A stretch of DNA of 64,000 nt from Populus alba (GCF_005239225.2 NC_133291.1:1860001-1924000); one strand, 5' to 3'. Shown: positions 37,607-51,299, numbered from the stretch's first letter. Translations and numbers: made by a program. The notes: a model not told the origin generated them from the sequence alone.

Positions 37607-40600
37607 ATTACCGGTTATTTTTTAAAATATATATTTTTTTAACTTTAAAGCGACAGCAACTATACAGAGAACGAGGGAATTCAGAAGTGGCCACATGGAA
37701 CAAATAAACACCTTTCCCTCTCTTGTCACTTGTATAATTTCTCCAGATATAGACCATGAAAGATAAGAGATTAGAGCATCTTTATGGAGAAACTTGTTTG
37801 GACTACGTACATGCATGATTGAATAGTTATGCATGCATTGGGACGAACACGGGACAAACAGGGGGCGAGAAAAATTCAGAAGTGGCGGCCACATGGGACA
37901 AACATGTGATCCCCACCTTTCCCTCTCTTGTCACGTGTTTGGTTTTTTTTTTTGAAAAAAATACCAGGTCTCCATGATCACCTAGGTCTTTTTTTTTTTT
38001 TTTTTTTTTTTTAACCCGGGGTGTTTACGCGACCACGACTATTCGCCCACTGAACAAAGCCCAGTAGGCAGGTAAGACACCGCGGGGTGACAGGCTGGTA
38101 CTCTTGAGGATCGAACCCAGGACCTTCGCAAAGACAAGCTTTGCTGTTGACCAATGGGCTAGGTCTTTGACCTGCCAGGAGAACTAATTTGTTCAGGTTG
38201 TTATCCGAATTAGTTTTTTTTATTAAACCCGAACTGATTTAGCTACTAGATTGTTATGCATGTTGGATTTGAAATTTATAAAATTCAAACTAATAATTTT
38301 TAAATAATACACTCAAGATTTGATCAATTGAATTACATACCTTAAAGTTAATTTAATGAATTAATTATCAATGATTTAATCAAATCTTAGTGTGATTTTT
38401 ATTTTTTAAAAAAATAATATTATTTTAATTTTAAAAAATTAAAACAAGTTATTTTATATAAAATTTATATTTTGCCAAATCATTGGCTTTTCATGCTCCA
38501 TCATGCATGAAGAAAACAAAATACACACACATTCAAGACCTCGTCTATGTGAGCTACTTGGTTTTACCGCTAAACCATGTCTTATGTTTTTGGATAATTA
38601 AACCATATCTTATTATTTTTATGCTATCAATTAAACATACGGTTTTTAGTACTAAATAATCAAATTGATGTTTTTAATTCAGTTAAAAATGGATTATCCA
38701 CACGGAATTAATGGATCCATGGGAAAATAATTATCATATTTTAATGTCTATTTGTAAGTGTAGTTGCGATTATTTTTAAAGTGCTTTTTATTTATAATAT
38801 TTTTTTATTTTTTAAAAATTATTTTTGACATTAGCCAATCAAAATAATCTAAAATATCATAAAAACATTAATTTAAAGTAAAAAAAAATAATTTTTTTAA
38901 AAATATTTTTAAAACTCAAAAACAAACAGAACTTTAATTTTGGAGTTTAACCGGTCAAATTTAAATTTGATGATCCTACCTGATTTAAGAACTTACAAAA
39001 CAGTTAGGAGAAAATCCAAATTTAGATTTTCGTATTGTTTAAGAGAAATTTTACAAGAGACTTATTTAATTTGAAAAATTACTTATTGGGTGATAATTGA
39101 ACTTTAAGTTGGTTAGTTGAGAACAAAAAAAGCCCACCGCCGATCCGATACGACGGCTATAAATACAATCCTTTATCAATCATATATATGATCTTATGTT
39201 TAACCTTATTTTTTATTAATATGATACAGCAGAATGAATGTAAATGTTACATAATTTTATCTTTAATGTTAGCTAGTCATCCTCTTGTCAAAATTATGAA
39301 AAAAAAAGAGTTAATATATTATTTTAAATGGAAAAATTCAATTCTAAAATAATTATAATAATTTGGTCGATACTCATGGTATTGGGTTTTTGGACCAGTT
39401 GTTTTCATGATCAATATTTTTTGAAAATTAAGTATGCTGGCATAATATTTAACATAATTCAAACAAATCATCTAATAATTTATATTATTAGAAATTAAAA
39501 AAAAATAGTTCACATATAAATAAATAAATAAAAAGGATTACATCCATTCAATGTAACTCTCTCTTTTCTTATTGTTAAAGATAGAGTTACTATATAAAAT
39601 ATGACTGGTGCTCTTGATAGCCCTTCTCTCTTTCATTTTTTTCATGCTTTTCACTCTTTTTTATGCTTTGCATATTTTATGTTGCTCTTTTAGTATTATT
39701 TATAGACAAAAATGTGCCACCAACTCCACCCAAACTTTGATATTTGGTATGTAACACATGGGCTGCTATATTTGTAAATAAATGGTGTCCATGAATGGTG
39801 CCATCCAAGTTAGTGCACATTAATGGAAACCAACTAAGTCCATTCATGAAGATGAGAATAGGTATTCATCAAACACTACTAAATTTTTTATATTTTTAGA
39901 TGAAATTTTTCATTGATATTTTTACTATCATTTTATTGATAATTAATTTATTGATAGAATCACAAACAAAAAACTTAATAATAAAAAAATGAAACTAATG
40001 AAAAAAAAAACAGGGGGTAATTAACAAAAAATTAGACCATTTCTTTTCATCATTTACACAGCATAAAACTCAGAGAATATTATTTGTTATTTAAAAATAT
40101 ATAATAATATTTTTTTATTTTTAGTATTAATACATTAAAATAATAAATAATTTTAAAAAATATTAATTTAAAATTAAAAAATGAATTTTTTAGAAAACAT
40201 AGTTAGACATAACATCAAATGTCAAACAGTCCCTTAATATTTGGATTTCTCCTATCAATTATGCAATCACGACGAACCCTAATCCACGACCAAGCAAATT
40301 GTAAGCACGACGAGATTGGACTTTCCGAAAAATCTAGTTGCATTGAATTAAACCACACATATAAATGTTTGTTAATATACTACATGTTTCCTGTTAAAAA
40401 TAAATTAAAATATTTTTTTAAAATTTTTATTTTTATTTTAATAATAATATCTTAAAATCATTAATAAATAACAATAACAACAACAACTTCAATTTATTTT
40501 TTTTAAATAAAATGCACTTTTATAACACACATAAAAACATAAATTATTATTGCACTCTCAAATATCATTTATATAAAAACTAAATATATTTTTTTCTTCT

Positions 40601-42968
40601 ATCCTAGTTTATTTAAAAAGTTTTTTTTTGTTGTTTTAAAGTGTGTTTAAAATTACAGGAAATATTATTTTTTAAATTTTTTTTTACTTGAAAATATATT
40701 AAAATATTTTTTTTATCTTTTAAAATATATTTTTGATATCAATATATTAAAATAATTAAAAAATATAAAAAATTAATTTAAAATAAATTAATTCTCATGA
40801 GAAAAAAGAAAAGAAAAAGAAGCAATCAGAGCTTCAATCTTCCATGGAGAGCACAATCATTTCGTATCATCTCCAAGAAGTCCACCCACAACCGTCCTTT
40901 CATTACAATTAATGTTGAATGTTCTCATTCAGAAACAAATTTCAATTTTGAAAACTAATACTTTTTAAAAATAAAATATTAATAATAGTTATTAATTACA
41001 AAAAAACTGAGTACAAAAAAGATAAAACAATAAGAAGATATATCTAAGTATGGAGAATAAGAGAAGGAATTGAGAAGAGAAGAGAACAGAAGAAAAGGAT
41101 AGGGATGTTGATATGTTTTACATGAAGGGAAGAAAAAGAAATGAGGCCTGTATGTTGAGAAATGAGGGATTCTAGGTTTTTTTTTGGGTGTTTTATCAAC
41201 GGATAATTAAATATTAATATTTTAAATCCATTCTATTAGTAATTCTATCTATAATATTTAATTTTTAATTTTTCAGACCGCCAAGTAATACCTACAACTT
41301 TTCAATTCATAGGTGGTTTTGTTTGCAACAATTATTAATAGTGCAATTATAAAGTAAACAGTTTTAGAGTTCTTTGAAAAATATCGACGGATTATGTTTG
41401 TATAAATGACACGTCATCATTTTTTTTGTTTTTTTTAATTATTTTTTTTATTGTAATTCTCTCGGTATATATTGAGAGAATATTTTCTTTTATAAAATTC
41501 ACTGCAATTTATAGAAGAAACATTTCTCTTTGTATTTATAAAATTTTTGGTAGTGAGATTTCTTGATATTTATATCTTATCTATTATTTATTGAAAAAAA
41601 AATTATTTGTTTATAAATTATTTATTAAGTTTTTGGTATCCGGTATTCATTAGCTATTATTATTTATTATTTAGAAATAAAATAGTTAGCATTTTTTTAT
41701 AATTTCAAAATATTTTTTTGATATACCAAAAAAAAAAAAAACCAAACTATCAATTAACTACATGGAGTTGATAAAATGTAAATTGAAAGAGTAAGGAAAT
41801 AGAACCTATACATAACGCAGAAAACTAGTTGCAAGAGTTTGGATAATTTCTTATTTAACCAGTGCAAAATTCCATTAGGGCCCCTGAAATAGATACCTGT
41901 CAGTGTATATAAAGTTATTATTTATTATCTTCAACCAAACCTTTAATTTTGTTGTTGTTTAAGATATTTAATAGGTCCAATTACTGATTATAATAAATTG
42001 GTATTATGCTACAAAATATTTTTATAAAAGTATTTTTTACTTAAAAATATTTCAAAATAAATTTAACCAGTTTTTAAATATATCTAAATTCTATTAATTT
42101 AAACTTGAAATGTTGAGTGAAATTAAAAAAGAGCTATACTATCTTATTTTAATAATTCATTAAATCATTCAAATTCAAAAACTTAAGCTATAATTAGTTA
42201 GAAAAATTGATGTTTTATATATTTTATAAATATTATCTCATATTATTCATTAAATCCAGATATTTTTTACATTTCTAAATTGGATGATTTTGTCAATTAA
42301 TTTTAATCTATTTTAATTTAGTATGCATATTTAATGCACAAAAACGATGTGGATTTAAGAAAATTTGATGGAAAAGCTAATGAATATCAACATTTTTTAT
42401 ATCTAATGTAAATATTTCATGAACTAAAATAACATCAGTTTAAAGAAAATTCAACAAAATAGTGGATTAGTATTAACATGAAGACTTGATTGAGATTTTT
42501 CTTAAATATCTGGGAATAAAATTATAATATTTAATTGTTTCGAGAATCAATCAAGATTTAAGAATGAATATATAAGTTAGGAATTAATAAATTAAAATTA
42601 AGGGTTGTCCCAGACTTGTCTACCAATAAAACGAAGGATTGGCCTTGCTCATTTCCATGATTTTTTAGATTCAAATATTAGAATTACTCAAAAGGATTTA
42701 TTACAATCCTTTAAAAGCACCATATCGAAAGTATGCAAGAAAGAAAATTTACTCTCAATTGAGCGATAACCATTTAATATTTTTATATAAAAAATTTAGC
42801 TTTTAGTTAATTTTAAATTTAGGAAAACTATTAGAATTAAATCTTTTGTTAAATCTAAAAATACCCTTGAGCATTTGAACATGTAATAGAAAAATTACTC
42901 AAAATATTTCGAGAAATAAAAGAATTTAAAAATTGCTGCTCAACCATTAAAATATTAGGAAATAAAAA
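37607..42968. repeat. Noncoding duplicated block, copy B (partner at 27,034-32,590)
   Basis: Same ordered anchors as copy A. It starts at the exact point where the receptor-kinase pseudogene breaks off. It differs from A by a SINE at 37,992-38,158, by lacking the roughly 770-bp A-specific stretch (junction near 40,353), and by carrying about 1 kb of extra AT-rich DNA at roughly 41,600-42,640. It ends near GGAAATAAAAATC at about 42,968. No gene seen inside. Confidence 0.85.
37992..38158 (-). mobile_element. SINE family 1, with 10-nt target site duplication
   Basis: Minus-strand copy of the family at 1,173-1,371 with B-box-like GGTTCGATCCT and a terminal poly-A (poly-T on the plus strand). It is flanked by CTAGGTCTTT at 37,982-37,991 and 38,159-38,168. 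It is missing at the matching position of copy A (near 27,400). Confidence 0.85.
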
Positions 42969-44364
42969 TCCAAAGTGGCCACCACATGGGATAAATTTCA
43001 AAAGTTTTTTTCAAAAAAATTAATTTGTTTTTTAAGTTATTTTATTTTTATTTTTTCAAATTACTTTGATATGCTGATGTTGAAAATAACTTTTAAAAAA
43101 TAAAAAAAAATATATTATTTTAATATATTAAAAAAAATGTATTCTTAATTATGATCATGTTCTTAAGGTGATTGACAGCTCCATTTTCATTAAGGATCAT
43201 ATACAAGTGTTTGGCACATGATCACCATCATTCCTCCAAAGACATACAATCCGTTTGCTGAAGAATTTAAAGATGGGCTTTGTTTGATTTAATGGGTATT
43301 GGAACTTTATGTTACTGGGCTTTGTTTAATTTAATGGGCATTTAAAGTTTGTTTGAGCAGGCTTTGTTAGCTTATGGGCCCTATAGATTTGTTTGTCTTA
43401 TGTTACCTAATAGGCTCAACTATGGGCCATCATTTTTATTTTATTTTTTTATCTTTTCAGAATTTACTTTTGGTGCCAAGCGTGCAAGAAAAGCAATTTT
43501 AGTAACCAATCATGGGTTTTTCTTTTGTTTTCTTTCCTTCCTTCCATCTGTATGTCTTTTTTTTAAGGAAAAAAAAATCTTGGAAATTTAATTGCATCTA
43601 TGACTCTTTTCTATCGTATAATGGAAGTTAGAAATTTTAAACATGAAGACTCGAGATCATTCAACTCATGTTTCCTCCAAGCATTTATTTGAGGTGGTTG
43701 CTAAATGAAAGAGAGAATTTTGAAAAAATAAAATAATTGTTTTTTGTTTTCTAACTTCTGAATAATCTTTTTTAATACGCAGCAGAGTTTATCAAAATTT
43801 AAAAATTGTTTCATTTAAGGAAATTAAAGATAAATAAGACAACTTCACCATTTTTGCCTTTTATTTTTATTTTTTCAATCTTATATTTTTTCACTCATTA
43901 TACTTTCAAGAACTTGTTGTTCGTTAATAAGGAAAATTCAAACAGGTTCCTGTAATATTGATAGCAAATTAAGTTTACAGTATACGAAACATCTGGTTCA
44001 ATTATAATATTTTTTAATTAATTTTTATGAGAATCCTAAATGGTGAAACGTAAGAATTTATAAATGCATGATTGAATGGTTATGCTTGCAATGCATGTTA
44101 GATTAAGAAATAATTTTTTAAATGTGTTAATTTAAGAAATATTTTTTTTATTACTGTGCTAATATAGAAAAAAAAAATGCATTCCTTTATGCAAAGGATT
44201 TTCCAATGGTTCTAGAAGAGCGAGAAACTGGACAAATTATGTCCTGTTTTGCCGATTCCAAGCAATTACTGACGGGTTCCTTCTACACGGTAGAAAAAAG
44301 AGGCCATTTCTTCATTTTCGTAGAAACCAAACATTTCCTCGAACCAAATAAATTGCACGGGACG
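42969..44364. other. Intergenic sequence with short repeats
   Basis: Includes an AT-rich repeat core at 43,010-43,110, the repeat paired with 25,190-25,295 (at 43,277-43,397), and near 44,065-44,100 a fragment ATTGAATGGTTATGCTTGCA shared with the tandem array at 57,768-58,612. The 80-codon frame at 43,349-43,591 lies within repeat sequence and is not convincing. Confidence 0.5.
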
Positions 44365-44510
44365 TAGCATCATATATTCATGATAAATAAATATATACTT
44401 TTTTGTTGATTCATCTTAATTAGCAATCCATCCAAATCCAATATCTTTCTTCTATATATTATCATCAGTAGCACAGACTGCTGACCATATCTTCAGATCA
44501 TCGCATAAAA
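44365..44510 (+). promoter_or_regulatory. Proximal promoter and leader of the intact receptor kinase
   Basis: About 145 bp upstream of the ATG are shared with the pseudogene (35,180-35,303 plus 35,522-35,535). They include a TATA-like TCTATATATT at 44,451-44,460, about 50 bp before the ATG. Conservation between copies marks the duplicated promoter segment. Confidence 0.55.
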
Positions 44511-47500
44511 ATGGAGATGCCAAGCAGGGGTTCATGCTTGTTATGGCCACTTATCTTCCAAGTAATCCAGCTTTCTTTATCCTCTTCATTACCCATAGGA
44601 AATGAGACAGATAGGCTCTCCCTGCTAGCTTTCAAGGATCAAATCGAAGCCGATCCCCTCGGAACACTAAGCTCATGGAATGAATCCTCGCACTTCTGTG
44701 AGTGGTCGGGTGTTACGTGTGGACGCCGGCATCAGCGAGTGGTGGAGCTTGACCTAAATTCATGCAAACTGGCGGGCAGCCTATCTCCCCACATTGGCAA
44801 CTTGAGTTTTCTCAGGATACTCAACCTGAATAACAACAGTTTCAGCCACACCATCCCTCAAGAAATAGGTCGTCTGTTTCGGCTACAGAAGCTGCTCCTT
44901 CGGAACAACACATTCACCGGAGAAATCCCTGTCAACATCTCACGGTGCTCTAATCTATTGCACCTTTATTTAGGAGGCAACGAACTTACTGGAGGACTTC
45001 CTGGAGAACTTGGATCGTTATCAAAGATGCAGAGGTTTGTATTTGAAATGAATAATCTAGTGGGTGAGATACCACTCTCTTTCGGAAATTTGTCATCCGT
45101 AGAGGCCATTTTTGGGGGGGCTAATAATCTGCGAGGAGGTATTCCAAAGAACTTTGGGCAGCTGAAAAGATTAAAAAATCTCGTTTTTAATATAAATAAT
45201 CTGAGCGGAACAATTCCACCCTCCATATACAATCTCTCTTCTCTTACTATACTCTCTGTGTCATCTAACCAACTTCATGGAAGTCTTCCTCCTGACTTAG
45301 GCCTAACTCTTCCCAATCTCCAAACCCTTGGACTTCACACCAATCACTTTAGCGGGCTCATTCCAGCATCACTGTTCAATGCCTCAAAAATTACAGTTAT
45401 TGAACTTTCAATCAACAAATTCACCGGGAAAGTGCCAGATCTAGGACACATGCCGAAGCTACGAAGGCTGATATTTCAAAGTAATGATCTTGGAAACAAT
45501 GAGGACGACGACCTGGGTTTTCTCTACCCCCTTGCAAACAGCACTAATTTGGAAGTATTGGGGATAAATGATAACAATTTAGGAGGGACGCTGCCAGAAA
45601 AAATTAGCAACTTCTCAATAAAGCTCATGCACATGACATTTGGTGGAAATCAAATACGTGGAATCATTCCAACTGATATTGGAAACCTCGTCAACCTCCA
45701 GACGTTGGCTTTGGAGATGAATCAGTTCACTGGAACTATACCACGTTCTATCGGTAAACTTCGAAATTTACATATTCTGTCTCTTCATTCAAATAAAATC
45801 TCAGGGAGCATCCCATCTTCTCTGGGAAATAGTACTTCATTGATCAATCTTTACTTATATGCAAATAATTTACATGGAAGCATTCCATCAAGTCTTGAAA
45901 ATTGCCAGAACTTGTTGTCCTTACTCCTCTCCCGGAATAACTTGAGCGGTCCCATACCGAAAGAACTAATGCGTATTTCTTCTTTATCAAGGTATTTAGA
46001 CCTATCTGAAAATCAGTTGACGGGTTCCCTTCCAATGGAAGTGGGTAAGTTGGTGAATCTTGGATATCTCACTGTTTCGTATAACAGGTTATCTGGTGAA
46101 ATCCCCAGAACACTTGGAAGCTGTGTGAGTTTGGAATATTTGTATTTGGCTGATAACTCTTTCCATGGGTCCATTCCTGAGTCGTTGAGTTCTTTGAGAG
46201 CACTTCAAGTTCTTTATCTCTCCCGCAACAACTTGACAGGAAAAATTCCCAAGTCTTTGGGAGATCTTAAGTTGCTGACAATTTTGGATCTTTCATTTAA
46301 TGACCTTGAAGGTGAGGTGCCTGTACAAGGGGTCTTTGCTAATGCGAGTGGATTTTCAGTCTTGGAAAACGAGGAGCTTTGTGGAGGAATACCTCAGCTG
46401 AATCTGTCCAGATGCACATCCAAGAAGTCAGAAAAGCTGAAATCTTCTACCAAGCTGAAATTGATAATTGCAATTCCTTGTGGCTTTGTTGGAATTATCT
46501 TGCTTCTCTCTTCCGTACTTTTCTTTTTCTTGAGAGAAAAGAAAAGAAGGCCAGCTTCAGGCTCCCCATGGGAGAGCACATTTCAGCGAGTAGCCTACGA
46601 AGAGCTGCTTCAAGCAACCAATGGGTTCTCCGCTGCCAATTTAATTGGTTCAGGTAGTTTTGGATCTGTGTATAAAGGAATCCTCAAGACAGATGGAGCA
46701 GCTGTTGCAAGTACTGTTGCTGTGAAAGTATTCAACCTGCTACGTGAAGGAGCTTCCAAGAGTTTCATGGCGGAATGTGCAGCCTTGGTAAACATCAGGC
46801 ACCGAAATCTTGTAAAAGTTTTAACAGCATGTTCTGGCATTGATTTTCAAGGTAATGATTTTAAAGCTCTAGTTTATGAGTTCATGGTGAACGGGAGTCT
46901 AGAAGAGTGGTTGCATCCTGTTCAAATATCTGACGAGGCACACGAGAGAAGAGATTTGAGTCTCCTTCAGCGGTTGAACATCGCAATCGACGTGGCTTAT
47001 GCACTCGATTATTTACACAACCATTGCCAGATTGCCGTTGTTCATTGCGATCTGAAGCCAAGCAATGTCCTTCTTGATGGTGATCTGACTGCTCATGTTG
47101 GTGACTTTGGATTAGCAAGGCTCCTCACACAAGCTTCCCATCAGCCTGGTTTGGATCAGACAAGCTCCATTGGTTTAAAAGGCACCATTGGCTATGCAGC
47201 CCCAGGTCACATTAGAATAAATCCTTCCTTCCGCTATTTACTCGTTCTGATTTTATTTCCGTTTACAATCTTGGTTTGACTCAAAGGAATTGATTTTAGC
47301 ATCCCTAGGCAACATACAGGAATTTCCCATTATTAATTTCAAATTTAATTTTCTTTTGCATATTCTTTGTTTTTCATTATGGGAAGAATGAACTTTAGCA
47401 TCTTGATCAATGAAGAAACAAGATAGCTGTATAATGAAATACATGTGCAATAGCTAGTAAAACACCACAGCACTGCCATATTTTGTATTGATTTACAGCA

Positions 47501-48022
47501 GATGATGAATTCTGAATTTTAAAATCTCTTACTCAGTTTGTTTGCTAATATCCTAGTCTCTAAACCCAAAGATAATGGGATTAATTATAACCCTTGTACA
47601 TGACCGCAGAGTATGGCCTGGGAAGCGAGGTATCGACTCTCGGGGATGTGTACAGCTATGGAATCTTGTTGCTGGAGATGTTTACAGGAAAGAGACCTAC
47701 AGATACCATGTTTAAAGATGAGATGAATCTTCACAACTTCGCTAAAATGGCTTCGCCGAATTGCGTGACAGAGATATTGGACCCAGCACTTGTGAGAGAA
47801 GCTGAGGAAACAAGTGCTGATCACGCCTCTACCTCGAGCTCAAGAAACCATAACGGGACTGAGAAAATCATGGAGTGTTTGGTTTTAATTATTGAGGTAG
47901 GAGTTGCTTGCGCTGTAGAATCACCAAGAGAGAGGATAGATATTAGCAATGTTGGAACTGAATTAAATCGGATTAGGAAGATTCTCCTTGGAACTGGGAG
48001 GCATGGACGCCTCACTAGGTAA
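44511..48022 (+). CDS. LRR receptor-like kinase, subfamily XII (Xa21/EFR/At3g47570-like), two exons
   Basis: Exon 1 (44511-47205) and exon 2 (47610-48022) join in frame as GYAAP|EYG to 1,035 residues. Order: signal peptide (about 1-28), LRR N-terminal cap with the CEWSGVTC motif, 22 extracellular LRRs (about 80-610), transmembrane helix near 651-674, and a kinase from about 700. The kinase shows [11 protein letters not shown], the lysine in [14 protein letters not shown] as catalytic loop, GDFGLAR, and GYAAPEYG in the activation segment. Cys before the catalytic Asp (HCD instead of HRD) makes it non-RD, typical of pattern-recognition receptors in this subfamily at the plasma membrane. The ligand is unknown. 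The intron is at the position usual for the subfamily. The frame reads on into the intron to a stop at 47,279, so intron retention would give a kinase cut in the activation segment. Nearby broken copies show recent duplication. Confidence 0.95.
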
Positions 48023-48779
48023 AATTATTGTTGCATCTGGAGGTAATTAACTTTCTTTAATCCAATTCTTTGGTGCTTTCGTTCTGCGTTATTTTCTATA
48101 GATAAATTTTCACTGTCAACGACTACCTCAAATAAATTTAATTCATAGATAAAATGTGTCATCTCTTCTCTTGAAGTGAGGATTTGTAATTTGTGATGCA
48201 ATGATTTGAAATAAATATTATTTCCTTTTGCTTTGAATTTTCTTGTTTTCCATTATTTTACTAGCAAGTCGTGTGCTTCAAGAGTTGATTCTTTTTAATC
48301 CTTCACGTATTCTTAGTATCTCTTGTTGTTCTCTGGAAACTAAATGCATCTTGTTGTCTCTCAACAGCCAACGACGGACAATTTACATTAGGAAACCGTA
48401 TTTAGGGGAAACTACAAATGAGTCCCTCAACTATATACGTTATTTCAATTAAATCTCTGAACTTCAAACTAAATATCCAATTTACATAAGTGATTCTGTC
48501 ATTAAAGCGTCCAAAGCACAAACTATGATCCAGTAGTTTAGCTTTCAAAGCTGTAAAGCTTCGATCCCAACAAATATTTGCACGCAAAACAGTGGCTGCG
48601 ATCAGCAGTTCGTGAGAAGAAACAGCCAATGGGTGAAAAGTAGGATCCAAAACGCAGGTGGCCCAGCAGGTAAAAAATAAAATAGAGTTCCGAGATTGAA
48701 ATCATTATTGACTATGGTGTTCACAACAATCACAATAAAATTATTCGTTTTCGAGATTCAAGAATTATCCTTCAGGTTC
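48023..48779. other. 3' flank of the receptor kinase, no gene seen
   Basis: Moderately AT-rich sequence with no recognisable coding similarity. Part of 48,400-48,500 has the look of a dispersed repeat (ACTACAAATGAGTCCCTCAA). Confidence 0.4.
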
Positions 48780-50640
48780 TCTTCTTTCAATCTTAGCTGA
48801 TAAATTTGCCTAGTGCCAATCAACTTCTTCAGCTGGGATGGAATATTAGCACTGAATCTATAAAAAATATGTTAGCTCAATCACTATCCTAGTCTCTCTA
48901 TCAAACATGATGAGTGCAAATTGCAGAATCACTTGCATAACTGGATTTGACCCCTACCCAGAACCTAGCTAGGATAATAAAAAAGAATAAACCCATCACT
49001 TTTTATGTATTGTCATGAATATGATAAAACCAACCTAGAGAGTAGTTGTTTCTTACAATGCTATGTAAAAAGACTGGAAATCACCAAGATTGTGTACCTG
49101 GTCTGTAGCAAAATAGAATTTTTATTTGTTTCTTCTTGCAATCCTCGCAAGAAAAATAGCGCGCATGGAAAGAATCTACAAAGGAAAATGGTCACTTTGG
49201 CTATCTTTCATATCCATTTGACCAATCCAAAACAATAGAAGAGTTGGAAAAGCCGATTAATCAGTAGCCAAGAGCCCAAAGCAATACTATCTTGATAGTC
49301 AAACTGACCTATCTTGCCAACAACATCAGTAGAAGCTGCTGAAGAACAGATTTCTATCATCACAAAATTTGTAATTCTATAACAAGGCCTGGGCGCAATG
49401 CCAATTCATTTGAAAGGATTTCATAAGCTTCTTTACATAATGCAAGTAATCATGAATGTGGTTCTACGCTATTGAAATTAGGAGGCTAAGAAACCAATAG
49501 CATCATATGAAAACTTAATTGATCAGGGAAACATGACATGAAAATTTAACTGATCAGGGAAACATGGCATGAAAATTGAGTCAAAAGATTTAACAAACAC
49601 AACTCTTTTAAAGAGGTCTTCACCTGAGAATGGGAGCTATTGAAGCAGCATCTTATTCGCTGAAATTGTGGGACTGTGATCTTTTGAAGCTCATCCATAA
49701 CAATCATCTCGAATATTTCTTCTAGCTCACTTGCAAACCTACATCAATATATACGGATATAAGTACTTTCACCTGTCTTTCAACCTCAGCATCTGCCATG
49801 AGATAAAAAAAATGGATATCTGAACCCTACCAGAATAAATTTTCCTGCAAAATCATCAATGACCAAATGAAATTCAAAATCAATAACCAATCCTGAAATG
49901 AATTGTGCACAAAAAAGGCACATATATTAACCTATAGCAACTGGAAACAATCCCATACACTACCAAGGTCTGATTCAACCGGCTAAAACATCTAACAACA
50001 GGGTAAAAGACACCACTCAAGAAAGTTTAAGTTCAGATTCAGAAAGGAAAGGAAAGAAACTTGAATCAGCTCTAAAATTGAAAGAAACAAATAAAGAACA
50101 GGTTTAAGAGGTGATCAATGCAGGGTGAAAGCGCACCTGAATGGAAGTGAAACCTAAAAAATAGACAAAGCAAAATCAAAAGAGAATTTGGTCCTACAAC
50201 ACACAGTAAAACGCAACAAACAAAAGCCATTGAATACACAAATCAGTTGGAAAACAAATACCAAGCAACAAGTTGAAGAACCCAGAGCATTTTGAAGAGA
50301 CAACTGAAGTGAAAAAGAAATGATAAAGAACCCGGCCTCAACTCAGTAACGCAGATAACGCGACAAACATGAGAAGACAGCCTCTGAAGCAGTTTAATCA
50401 TTGCAAAACAAACCATAAACAGTTCAAATTCACTTATCTGGTTGGAGCCCGGCTGTGAACTACCGAAAGCAGGTAGAAAGACGGCTGGGTGAAAGCAAAG
50501 ATGGCGAAGAATCGGTCAAATCTTTGGTTTAGACAGTCCCAAACGAGCTTACCAACAAAAAAAATGCAAAACCCTAGAGATCGTAGAGCCAATGAAGAAG
50601 AGATGCATAGGCAGTGCATTTAAGGTCATTAAAGTACCCA
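48780..50640 (-). other. Possible spliced or noncoding transcript, unidentified
   Basis: This stretch is less AT-rich than its surroundings and resembles intron and leader sequence more than transposon DNA. On the minus strand the right end has TCTAGGGTTTTGC near 50,570 followed by a good donor, TTGG|GTAAGC-like, near 50,550. A segment at 49,624-49,737 (minus) is open and reads ELEEIFEMIVMDELQKI, bordered by GTAG and CAG|GTGAAG. I could not assemble a full coding chain: neighbouring candidate exons are too close together or out of frame. It could be a long noncoding RNA, a decayed gene, or untranslated exons. Confidence 0.25.
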
Positions 50641-51299
50641 AACGACCAGGCAGCTGGTTAACCAAGGGAGAAGAAAGGGGCATGCCGGAAAATCACATAG
50701 CCACACCAAAACCCAGGCAACAGAGAAGAAGAAGCAAGTGGAAAGAAGAAGAATTGGGTGTGTTTGGATGTGGTGCATCAAAATAGTTGTTTTTTCCTGA
50801 AAATATATATTAAAAAATATTTTTTAATTTTAAATATTAATACGTTAAAATTATGAATTGGAGATGGTTTTACTGTTGCAAGGCATGAAAATAAGGAATT
50901 GAGAATTTTCCTCGGTGAAGTTGTGAGCAACGAGAAAAAAAGGGTGTTTTTGGTAAGTTATCACATTTTAAAAAAACTGATTTATAAAGTAACGTAGATG
51001 GAAAAATAATTAAGAATTTAGTACAGTTGAGAGAGTCTAAAATGACATCCGTGATTTTTTTAACAGAGACATTCAGAAATAGTCTATTCTACCATTAAAA
51101 ATAATAATTTGTACAATCATAAATAATCATCAGTTCTATCACATAATATATTAAATCACAAATAAAAAAAAATATATTGACATTTAAAATAATGTAACAT
51201 TTTTATTAAAAATTAAACTAACTATATATCTATCCATAATTATCATAACATATAATAATATGTAATTATTTCTATCCACAAATTCTACATACTCCATAT
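50641..51299. other. Intergenic sequence, repeat fragments
   Basis: An AT-rich repeat fragment begins near 50,760 (GTGTTTGGATGTGGTGCATC). The rest is AT-rich with no gene seen. Confidence 0.4.

Noticed and set aside
49624..49741. Similarity to a PP2A B56 regulatory subunit
   Set aside because: Only short words (ELEE, NSSHSQ) match, and the adjacent candidate exon does not fit that family, so I did not assign it.
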